Origin: Mycolicibacterium litorale
GTDB lineage: Bacteria > Actinomycetota > Actinomycetes > Mycobacteriales > Mycobacteriaceae
Direction: 5' to 3'
Length of the DNA stretch: 64,000 nt
NCBI RefSeq assembly: GCF_014218295.1
Contig: NZ_AP023287.1
Span: 62,001 to 126,000, forward strand
The number at the start of each line of letters is the position of its first letter. Position 1 is the first letter of the stretch. The position numbers were made by a program, and so were the translations under genes. Positions 58,088 to 64,000 of the stretch are shown here, one piece after another. The notes under the pieces are model-generated. The model searched no databases, was not told the DNA's origin, and worked only from the letters and a program-made list of their open reading frames with translations.

Positions 58088-58853
58088 TCTGTTCCGCCTC
58101 GACGGCAAGGTCGCCGTCGTCACCGGCGGCGGACGCGGGATCGGCGTGATGATCGCCCGTGGACTGCTGCAGGCCGGCGCCTCGGTGTACCTGTCCAGCC
58201 GCAAGGAGGCCGAACTCGCCGCGGCGGTCGACGAACTCTCGCCGCTGGGCCGCGTCGAGGCGGTGCCCGCCGATCTCGGCACGGCCGAAGGGGTGCAGAC
58301 CCTGACCGACGCGCTGGCCGCCCGGGAGGACTCCCTGCACGCACTGTTCAACAACGCCGGCGCGAACTGGGGTGCGCCGTTCGAGGAGTTCCCGGAATCG
58401 GGGTTCGACCGGGTCTTCGACGTCAATGTCAAAGGGGTGTTCCTGCTGACCCGCGCGCTGGTGCCGATGCTGCGCGCCGGTGCCACCGACGACGACCCGG
58501 CGCGGGTCGTCAACACCGGCAGCGTCGACGGCTTCCACACGCCCGAACGCGGACGCAACAACTTCTCCTACGCCGCCAGCAAGGCCGCGGTGCACATGCT
58601 GACCAGACACCTGGCGACCGAGCTGGCGCCGCACATCCTCGTCAACGCGATCGCGCCAGGCCTCTTCCCGTCGCGGATGACCAAGGTGCTGCTGTCCGCC
58701 GGGGAGGAGGCCGTCGGCGCCGCGCTACCCCTGGGCCGCGTCGGCAGACCCGACGACATGGCCGGTATCGCGGTGTTCCTCGCCGGCCGCGCCAGCTCCT
58801 ACGTCACCGGCACCGTGATCCCCGTCGACGGCGGCGTGAGCACGATCCGATGA
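58080..58853 (+). CDS. Short-chain dehydrogenase (classical)
   Basis: The 257-residue SDR has T-G-G-G-R-G-I-G at 15-22, N-N-A-G at 91-94 and catalytic Y164/K168 (Y-A-A-S-K), and the usual D-G-G-V-S end. It would reduce or oxidise a ketone or hydroxyl, possibly 3-oxoacyl-CoA given the operon. The GTG start lies 8 bp inside the TetR gene. It overlaps the acyl-CoA dehydrogenase start by 4 bp. Confidence 0.9.
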   Translation: MTDLFRLDGKVAVVTGGGRGIGVMIARGLLQAGASVYLSSRKEAELAAAVDELSPLGRVEAVPADLGTAEGVQTLTDALAAREDSLHALFNNAGANWGAPFEEFPESGFDRVFDVNVKGVFLLTRALVPMLRAGATDDDPARVVNTGSVDGFHTPERGRNNFSYAASKAAVHMLTRHLATELAPHILVNAIAPGLFPSRMTKVLLSAGEEAVGAALPLGRVGRPDDMAGIAVFLAGRASSYVTGTVIPVDGGVSTIR

Positions 58854-60616
58854 AGTCGACGCTGCTGTCGCGCCGCGACCTGGACTTCCTGCTCTTCGAG
58901 TGGTTGCGGGTCGACGAGCTGACGCAGCGGCCCCGGTTCGCCGAGCACTCGCACGAGACCTTCACCGGTGTCCTCGACCTGTGCGAACAGCTCGCCGAGC
59001 GCTACTTCGCCCCGCACAACAAGTTGAGTGACGCGAACGAGCCAACCTTCGACGGCGCGAAGGTCACCGTGATCCCCGAGGTCAAGGAGGCCTGGGAGGC
59101 GTTCGCCCAGGCCGACCTGCTGGGGATGGGCTTCGACGCCGAACTCGGCGGTGCCCAGCTGCCCGCTACGGTCGCGCAGGCGGCGTTCGCCTGGATCTCC
59201 GCGGCCAACCTCGCGACCTCGGGCTACCTGATGCTCACCATCGCCAACGCCAACCTGCTCGCCGAGTTCGGCACCCCCGAACAGATCGACCGGTTCGTCC
59301 GTCCGATGCTGGCCGGGAGGTTCTCCGGCACGATGGCGCTGTCCGAGACGCAGGCGGGGTCGTCGCTGGCCGACATCACCACCCGCGCCGAACCCCGCGA
59401 CGACTGCACCTACCGGCTGTTCGGCTCGAAGATGTGGATCTCGGGCGCCGAACACGAGATCACCGAGAACATCGTCAACCTCGTGCTGGCCAAGATCCCC
59501 GGCGGACCGCCGGGCACCAAGGGCATCTCGCTGTTCATCGTGCCGAAACACCTTGTCGCCGATGATGGATCGGTGCGGGAGCGCAACGACGTGGTGCTGG
59601 CCGGTCTCAACCACAAGATGGGCCAGCGCGGCATCACCAACACCGTGCTCAATCTCGGCGAGGGCGGGTTCACCCCCGGCGGCGAACCCGGCGCCGTCGG
59701 CTACCTGGTCGGCGAACCGCACCGTGGCATCACCTACATGTTCCGGATGATGAACGAAGCCCGGCTCGGCGTCGGCATGGGTGCGGTCGCCCTCGGCTAC
59801 ACCGGCTACCTGAAATCGCTGCGGTACGCCAGGGAACGCCCCCAGGGCCGACCGGTGACGGCCAAGGATCCGGCCACACCGCAGGTACCGATCATCGAGC
59901 ACGCCGACGTCAAGCGGATGCTGCTGGCACAGAAGTCCTACGTCGAGGGGGCGCTGGCGCTGGCGCTGTACTGTGCGCGGCTGGTCGACCTCGGCGACCG
60001 CCAGGACCTGCTCGACATCCTCACGCCGGTCGCCAAGAGCTGGCCGTCGCAGTGGTGCCTGGAGGCCAACAGCCTGGCGATCCAGGTCCACGGCGGCTAC
60101 GGCTACACCCGCGAGTACGACGTCGAACAGCACTACCGCGACAACCGGCTCAACCCGATCCACGAGGGCACTCACGGCATCCAGAGCCTGGATCTGCTCG
60201 GCCGCAAGGTCACCCAGCGTGGCGGGGCGAGTCTGCAGGCCGTGGGGGAGGCGATCGCCGCCACGGTCGCCGCCGCGGGGGAGATCGGCGGCGAAGCCGC
60301 GTCGCTCGCGTCGGCGCTCGACGCGCAGTGGCGGCGCCTGGTGACGGTCACCGCCGCGATGTTCGCCCCCGGTGACATCGAGGTGGCGATGGCCAACAGC
60401 GTGGTCTATCTCGAGGCGTTCGGCCACGTGGTGATCGCGTGGATGTGGCTCGAGCAGGTCGTCGCCGCGGAGGGCCGCACGGGTGACTTCTACGACGGTA
60501 AACGGCAGGCGGCGCGCTTCTTCTACCGCTACGAACTGCCGAAGGTCGGCCCGCAGCTCGACCTGCTCGAAAGTCTGGACCGTACGACGCTGGAGATGCG
60601 CGACTCCTGGTTCTGA
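58850..60616 (+). CDS. Acyl-CoA dehydrogenase, long DmdC-like type
   Basis: The 588-residue flavoenzyme has an extra C-terminal helical domain (about 460-588), as in DmdC and long FadE proteins. Motifs include A-L-S-E-T-Q-A-G-S-S-L-A-D, S-K-M-W-I-S-G-A-E-H and catalytic E439 in P-I-H-E-G-T-H-G-I-Q. It oxidises an acyl-CoA of unknown chain, perhaps bulky. Overlap with the SDR gene indicates one operon under the TetR gene. Confidence 0.92.
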   Translation: MKSTLLSRRDLDFLLFEWLRVDELTQRPRFAEHSHETFTGVLDLCEQLAERYFAPHNKLSDANEPTFDGAKVTVIPEVKEAWEAFAQADLLGMGFDAELGGAQLPATVAQAAFAWISAANLATSGYLMLTIANANLLAEFGTPEQIDRFVRPMLAGRFSGTMALSETQAGSSLADITTRAEPRDDCTYRLFGSKMWISGAEHEITENIVNLVLAKIPGGPPGTKGISLFIVPKHLVADDGSVRERNDVVLAGLNHKMGQRGITNTVLNLGEGGFTPGGEPGAVGYLVGEPHRGITYMFRMMNEARLGVGMGAVALGYTGYLKSLRYARERPQGRPVTAKDPATPQVPIIEHADVKRMLLAQKSYVEGALALALYCARLVDLGDRQDLLDILTPVAKSWPSQWCLEANSLAIQVHGGYGYTREYDVEQHYRDNRLNPIHEGTHGIQSLDLLGRKVTQRGGASLQAVGEAIAATVAAAGEIGGEAASLASALDAQWRRLVTVTAAMFAPGDIEVAMANSVVYLEAFGHVVIAWMWLEQVVAAEGRTGDFYDGKRQAARFFYRYELPKVGPQLDLLESLDRTTLEMRDSWF

Positions 60617-60625
60617 GCCGTTCCG

Positions 60626-60757
60626 GTGGGTAACACCGAGGTGCTGCGCGAGGTGTCGGCTGCTGCCATGCGTGACGACGAGCTGCCCGACCTGTTGCTC
60701 GACGAGCCGTCGCTGATGCTGGCCGGGGTCGGCGCGGAGGGTGAAAGCCGCGGCTGG
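60626..60757 (+). other. Short open stretch after the FadE gene, possible gene remnant
   Basis: A GTG-initiated frame gives V-L-R-E-V-S-A-A-A-M-R-D-D-E-L-P-D-L-L and then L-D-E-P-S-L-M-L-A-G-V. This recalls, weakly, the C-terminal region of MscS-type channels. The frame then continues antisense into adhE1, so it cannot be a whole gene. It could be a decayed fragment or chance coding-like sequence. No terminator is visible between the converging genes. Confidence 0.2.
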
Positions 60758-61870
60758 CTAGGCGAATTCGATCACCTGACGGACCGCCTTGCCCTCGGCG
60801 AGGCGGTCCATGCCGGTGTTGATGTCGTCGAGCGAGAGGGACGACGACACAAGCGTTTCCACCGGGAGCCGACCGGAACGCCACAACTCCACGAACCGCG
60901 GGATGTCACGTGCCGGTACCGCCGAGCCCAGGTAACTGCCGATCAGGGATCGCCCCTCGGCGACAAAACCCAACGGCGACAGAGTGATCCGCGCATCGGG
61001 CCGGGGTAGCCCGACGGTGATGGTGCGGCCGCCGGGGGCGGTGTGCGCGACGGCGGTCTCGAGCGCGGCGGGGTGGCCGACGGCTTCGATCACCACGTCG
61101 GCCTTGACGTTGCGTTCGGCGGCCTCCTCCGGGGTGTAGGCGGCGTTGACACCGATCGCGCGGGCGCGGTCGAGTTTGTCCTCGAGTTGATCGATGCCGA
61201 TCACGTCGACGTCGTCGTAGGCCATCGCGGTGATCACCGCCGCCATGCCGACACCGCCGAGACCGACCACCATCACGGTCTGACCGGGCTGGGGTTTTCC
61301 GACGTTGAGCACCGCGCCGCCACCGGTCAGCACCGCGCAACCCAGCAGCGACGCCACCACCGGCGGCACTTCCGCGTCGACGGGGACCACGGAATGGCGG
61401 TCCACCACAGCGTGAGTGGCGAATCCGGAGACGCCGAGGTGGTGGTGGACGGGCGTGCCGTCACGGTGCAGCCGGATGTCGCCGTGCATGAGGGTGCCCG
61501 CACTGTTGGCGGCGGTGCCGGGTTCGCACGGGGTGAGCCCGTCGGTGGCGCACGCCCGGCAGTGGCCGCAGCGCGGCAGGAACGTCATGACGACGCGCTG
61601 GCCGACCGCGAGGTCGGACCCGCCGGGGCCGACCTCTTCCACGACACCGGCGGCTTCGTGGCCGAGCAGCATCGGCACCGGCCGCACCCGGTTGCCGTCG
61701 ACCACCGAGAGGTCGGAGTGGCACAGCCCGGCGGCCTCGATCCGGATGAGCAGTTCGTCGGGGCCGGGCGGGTCGAGTTGCAGCTCGGAGACCGACAGCG
61801 GGGCGGATTCGGCGAAGGGGCGGGACCGGCCGATCTCTTCGAGGACGGCGCCGCGGATCGTCATGCTCAT
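60758..61870 (-). CDS. adhE1: Zinc-dependent alcohol dehydrogenase AdhE1
   Basis: The 370-residue medium-chain enzyme has catalytic zinc ligands C50 and H71 (G-L-C-H-S-D, G-H-E-A), structural zinc cysteines C101, C104, C107 and C115, and the NAD site V-V-G-L-G-G-V-G-M. It is very close to M. tuberculosis AdhE1 (Rv0162c) in motifs such as V-V-D-G-N-R-V-R-P-V-P-M-L-L-G-H-E. Starts at 61870, 61864 or GTG 61876 cannot be separated by ribosome sites. It is divergent from the thioesterase gene. Confidence 0.92.
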   Translation of the reverse strand: MSMTIRGAVLEEIGRSRPFAESAPLSVSELQLDPPGPDELLIRIEAAGLCHSDLSVVDGNRVRPVPMLLGHEAAGVVEEVGPGGSDLAVGQRVVMTFLPRCGHCRACATDGLTPCEPGTAANSAGTLMHGDIRLHRDGTPVHHHLGVSGFATHAVVDRHSVVPVDAEVPPVVASLLGCAVLTGGGAVLNVGKPQPGQTVMVVGLGGVGMAAVITAMAYDDVDVIGIDQLEDKLDRARAIGVNAAYTPEEAAERNVKADVVIEAVGHPAALETAVAHTAPGGRTITVGLPRPDARITLSPLGFVAEGRSLIGSYLGSAVPARDIPRFVELWRSGRLPVETLVSSSLSLDDINTGMDRLAEGKAVRQVIEFA

Positions 61871-61905
61871 GGTCACCAGATTGCCCGCACTGCGAGACTG
61901 ACACC

Positions 61906-62349
61906 ATGCCCACCGATCCCGCGGAGCGGCCGACGGTCCACGACTTCCCGGTGCACTGGCCGGTGCTGACCCGGTGGACCGACAACGACATGTTCGGTCA
62001 TCTCAACAACGCCGTGTACTACGCGCTGTTCGACACCGCCATCAACGGGTGGATCGACACCACGGTCGGCATCGACCCGGTGACGGCGCCGTGGCTGGGC
62101 GTCGTCGCCGAATCGGGGTGTCGGTACTTCGCGGAGCTGAAGTTCCCGGACCCGCTGGTGGTGGGGCTCGCGGTGACGCGGCTGGGCACCAGCAGCGTGA
62201 CCTACCGGTTGGCGCTGTCCGAACGCGACGCGACCCAGGTCGCGGCGGTCGGGCACTGGGTGCACGTGTACGTCGACCGGCAGAGCCGTCGGCCGGTGGC
62301 GATCCCGGAACAGGTCAGAAGCCTGCTGGAGACGGCCCGCGTCGAGTAG
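61906..62349 (+). CDS. Hotdog-fold acyl-CoA thioesterase (Rv0163-like)
   Basis: The 147-residue protein has R-W-T-D-N-D-M-F-G-H-L-N-N-A-V-Y-Y, the YbgC/4HBT active-site motif with the catalytic Asp, and Y-F-A-E-L-K-F-P. It hydrolyses acyl- or aroyl-CoA thioesters; the chain type is unknown. It lies 16 bp before the TB18.5 gene and is divergent from adhE1, as in M. tuberculosis. Confidence 0.88.
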   Translation: MPTDPAERPTVHDFPVHWPVLTRWTDNDMFGHLNNAVYYALFDTAINGWIDTTVGIDPVTAPWLGVVAESGCRYFAELKFPDPLVVGLAVTRLGTSSVTYRLALSERDATQVAAVGHWVHVYVDRQSRRPVAIPEQVRSLLETARVE

Positions 62350-62365
62350 TCGATATGCTCGCCGG

Positions 62366-62812
62366 ATGCCGATCGTGAGCAAGACCGTCGAGGTCGAGGC
62401 GCCCGCCGAGGCGATCATGGCGATCGTCGCCGACTTCGAGCGCTTCCCCGAGTGGAACCAGGAGATCAAGGGGTGCTGGATCCTCGCCCGTTACGACGAC
62501 GGGCGCCCCAGCCAGCTGCGCCTCGATGTCGAGGTGCAGGGACAGGCGGGCACGTTCATCACCGCGGTGTACTACCCGGGCGAGAACCAGATCTTCACGA
62601 TGCTGCAGCAGGGTGACCACTTCGACAAGCACGAACAGCGCTTCTCGGTGGTGTCGCTCGGGGCGTCGTCGCTGCTGACGGTGGACATGGATGTCGAGAC
62701 GAAGCTGGCGATCCCCAAGCCGATGGTGAAGAAGGCGATCGGCGAGACGCTGGACTACCTGGCCGACAACCTCAAGGCACGGGCCGAGCAGCTGGGCGCC
62801 GGAAGCGCCTAA
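62366..62812 (+). CDS. TB18.5-like SRPBCC protein (Rv0164-like)
   Basis: The 148-residue protein has the START/SRPBCC hydrophobic-cavity fold, with I-V-S-K-T-V-E-V-E-A-P-A-E at the start, F-E-R-F-P-E-W-N-Q-E-I-K and a long C-terminal helix. The M. tuberculosis protein TB18.5 is a known T-cell antigen of unknown ligand. It overlaps the small minus-strand gene by 4 bp at its 3' end. Confidence 0.88.
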   Translation: MPIVSKTVEVEAPAEAIMAIVADFERFPEWNQEIKGCWILARYDDGRPSQLRLDVEVQGQAGTFITAVYYPGENQIFTMLQQGDHFDKHEQRFSVVSLGASSLLTVDMDVETKLAIPKPMVKKAIGETLDYLADNLKARAEQLGAGSA

Positions 62813-63153
62813 CCGAAGCGGGCGACGCCCTCCCAGGACCCGTCGCCGGTGCGACCCATCAGGCGTGCTGCCTCGGCGCGCAGGGCGATGACGCGTTTGT
62901 GGATGCGGTATTCGGTGGAGCGCGGCATTTCGAGTGGGCGGTAACGGCCGCGTCCGCTGCGGCCGACGCGACCGTGGCTCATTTCCCAGCGCAGTGCGTC
63001 GGAGACGGCCTTCGATGGTCGGCCGGCGAATGCGAAGCCCTGGTCCTCGAGGGCCTCGACGAGGTCGTGAACGGTCTGGGTGCCGTGCTGTTGCAGCTGC
63101 ATCGTGAGCGCGTAGCGGAGTTCTGTGCCGCGAAGGAGACGCCGGTCGGTCAT
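62809..63153 (-). CDS. Small winged-helix-like hypothetical protein
   Basis: The 114-residue protein has a helical N-terminal part resembling a winged helix (V-H-D-L-V-E-A-L-E-D-Q-G-F, G-R-P-S-K-A-V-S-D-A-L-R-W-E) and a wing-like G-R-V-G-R-S-G-R-G-R-Y-R. It ends with M-P-R-S-T-E-Y-R-I-H-K-R. Similar short proteins are common in mycobacteria and often lie alone. DNA binding is inferred. The upstream gap to the GntR gene is full of repeats. Confidence 0.6.
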   Translation of the reverse strand: MTDRRLLRGTELRYALTMQLQQHGTQTVHDLVEALEDQGFAFAGRPSKAVSDALRWEMSHGRVGRSGRGRYRPLEMPRSTEYRIHKRVIALRAEAARLMGRTGDGSWEGVARFG

Positions 63154-63233
63154 GAGTCGACGGTGTCAGGGATGGGTGACGTGTGCCGGGGCCGGGACTG
63201 ATCGATCCCCAGCCGCGGGTTCGTCAACAGGAT

Positions 63234-63276
63234 CTGCCCGAGATCGCCACGGGCGTCACATCTGTATCTCGGGCAG
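63234..63276. promoter_or_regulatory. Perfect 11-bp inverted repeat upstream of the winged-helix gene
   Basis: CTGCCCGAGAT (63234-63244) and ATCTCGGGCAG (63266-63276) are exact inverted copies 21 bp apart. The site lies 81 bp upstream of the small winged-helix gene. It may be an operator for that gene or part of the repeat cluster. Confidence 0.45.
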
Positions 63277-63287
63277 GTGAAACGCGC

Positions 63288-63388
63288 TGTGCCCGGCTAT
63301 TAGCGACTGGTGAGCGACTCGAGGACGGTTTCCGGGGTGGGGTGGATGTTGTCGCTCGGTTGTCGCGATTAGCCGGGCAGATGCATAT
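63288..63388. repeat. 101-bp repeat, copy A, palindromic
   Basis: It matches copy B with 2 differences in 101 bp. Inside are inverted arms of 28 nt: the left begins GCCCGGCTATTAGCGAC and the right ends GTCGCGATTAGCCGGGC. They match at 22 of 28 positions, with GAGCGAC/GTCGCTC as the perfect inner block. The unit ends with ATGCATAT. Such a shape is typical of REP-like or miniature inverted-repeat elements. Confidence 0.85.
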
Positions 63389-63497
63389 GTGCCGGGCGGT
63401 GACGCGGTGACGGCGGCCGACGTGGGCCGTCGGGGAGGGTACCTGACGCGGCCCTCCGAGAACGTGCCCGACGTGGCTGGTCGGGGGCGCTATGCCT

Positions 63498-63598
63498 TGT
63501 GCCCGGCTATTAGCGACTGGTGAGCGACTCGAGGACGGTTTCCGGGGTGGGGTGGATGTTGCCGCTCGGTTGTCGCGATGAGCCGGGCAGATGCATAT
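63498..63598. repeat. 101-bp repeat, copy B, palindromic
   Basis: This second copy lies 210 bp after copy A and ends 16 bp past the stop of the GntR gene. It differs from A at two bases (63562 and 63580), both in the right inverted arm; the left arm is unchanged. Confidence 0.85.
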
Positions 63599-63614
63599 AA
63601 GAGGTGACGCCCCG

Positions 63615-64000
63615 CTAGTCCCAGAGCCCGATCTGCTCCAGCCGGGTGATCAACCGCTGCGCCCCGTCGTCGAACTGTCCCCTCGCCAACCGCACGACCG
63701 TCGTCGCGTCCCGTCGCCGCAACGCCGCGATCAGCTGCCGATGGCTGGCCACGGCCTCCGTCCCCCAGCTGGGGTCCGTCGCGTACAGCAGCGGCGGCAG
63801 ATAGCGCGCCACATGTAAGAGGAACCACGCCAGCTTGATCCGGCCCGACGCGTGGTTGAACGCGCGGTGGAACGCGAACTCCGCGAACGCCACCTCCTCG
63901 GGATCGCGGTGCGACACCGCCTCGGCGAGCGCATCGTTGAGCCGCTCGAGTTCGCGCACCTGCGGTTCGGTGATCCGCTCGGTCGCCGATTCCGCCAGTT
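63615..64000 (-). CDS. mce1R: GntR-family regulator, Mce1R-like, 5' end outside the window
   Basis: Only the C-terminal part is present (about 128 residues, open to the window edge). It is an FCD-type helical ligand domain with F-A-E-F-A-F-H-R-A-F-N-H-A-S-G-R and F-L-L-H-V-A-R-Y-L-P-P-L-L-Y-A-T-D-P. The order adhE1, thioesterase, TB18.5, then a GntR gene on the minus strand is that of Rv0162c-Rv0165c, so this is probably mce1R, the regulator of the mce1 lipid-import operon. The DNA-binding part is not visible. Confidence 0.75.
   Translation of the reverse strand, partial: LAESATERITEPQVRELERLNDALAEAVSHRDPEEVAFAEFAFHRAFNHASGRIKLAWFLLHVARYLPPLLYATDPSWGTEAVASHRQLIAALRRRDATTVVRLARGQFDDGAQRLITRLEQIGLWD

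Larger units (their letters stand above)
63154..63614. other. 461-bp repeat-filled intergenic region
   Basis: No gene is seen here. The region holds an 11-bp perfect inverted repeat (63234-63276), two 101-bp near-identical direct repeats (63288-63388 and 63498-63598) and, between them, two small hairpins, CCGAC-gtgggcc-GTCGG and CCCGAC-gtggctg-GTCGGG. The promoter of the winged-helix gene and the 3' end of the GntR gene must lie inside it. Confidence 0.8.

Overview
The window is high-GC actinobacterial DNA from a rapidly growing mycobacterium (Mycolicibacterium type). This rests on a complete ESX-1 type VII secretion locus, WhiB6, an MPT63-like secreted protein, UPF0677 methyltransferases, PtpB, TB18.5 and an Mce1R-like regulator. 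The fructose phosphotransferase (PTS) cluster points to an environmental rapid grower. From memory, the order matches two M. tuberculosis blocks (about Rv3860-Rv3883c, then about Rv0144-Rv0165c), joined here by the PTS cluster. No tRNA, rRNA, insertion sequence or CRISPR array was seen.

Region 1 (1-6.2 kb) is an ESX-1 flank. It holds a DivIVA-like protein whose 3' end and 3' untranslated region are tandemly duplicated, then whiB6, a double helix-turn-helix regulator, a membrane protein with a cysteine-rich outer domain, an MPT63-like protein with a repetitive tail, and a second EspI-like ATPase. espE and espF are not seen.

Region 2 (6.1-25.4 kb) is the ESX-1 core. The plus strand carries espG1-espH-eccA1-eccB1-eccCa1-eccCb1-PE35-PPE68-esxB-esxA-espI-eccD1 and a 101-aa protein at the usual espJ position. 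The minus strand carries mycP1-eccE1-espB-espL. All five Ecc components, the AAA ATPase, the protease, the EspG chaperone and the substrates are intact; espK is not seen. A large hairpin follows esxA.

Region 3 (25.6-31.6 kb) is the fructose PTS: fruR-like, fruK, fruA and ptsH on the minus strand, and ptsI divergent. HPr and enzyme I pass phosphate to FruA, and FruK phosphorylates the fructose 1-phosphate that enters. An 11-bp motif lies in both control regions.

Region 4 (31.6-47.4 kb) is lipid and aldehyde metabolism with regulators: a FUSC membrane protein, two divergent TetR regulators, two UPF0677 methyltransferases, an aldehyde dehydrogenase, a short-chain dehydrogenase (SDR), a quinone oxidoreductase, a haloacid dehalogenase, a methyltransferase and a DUF456 protein. 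A DUF559/AbiEi-like gene bracketed by 58-bp palindromic repeats follows, then ptbB-fadE2, a GNAT enzyme, a sulfurtransferase lacking its N-terminal half, and an acyl-CoA dehydrogenase.

Region 5 (47.4-64 kb) holds transhydrogenase pntA (one fused chain) and pntB, an SDR lacking its YxxxK residues, a PNPOx-fold protein, an AraC regulator, a CPA1 antiporter, an ABC uptake operon of the nitrate/sulfonate/taurine class, a 42-aa conserved-looking protein, a TetR-SDR-FadE operon, adhE1, a hotdog thioesterase, TB18.5, a small winged-helix-like protein, a repeat-filled gap, and the 3' part of an Mce1R-like GntR gene that leaves the window.
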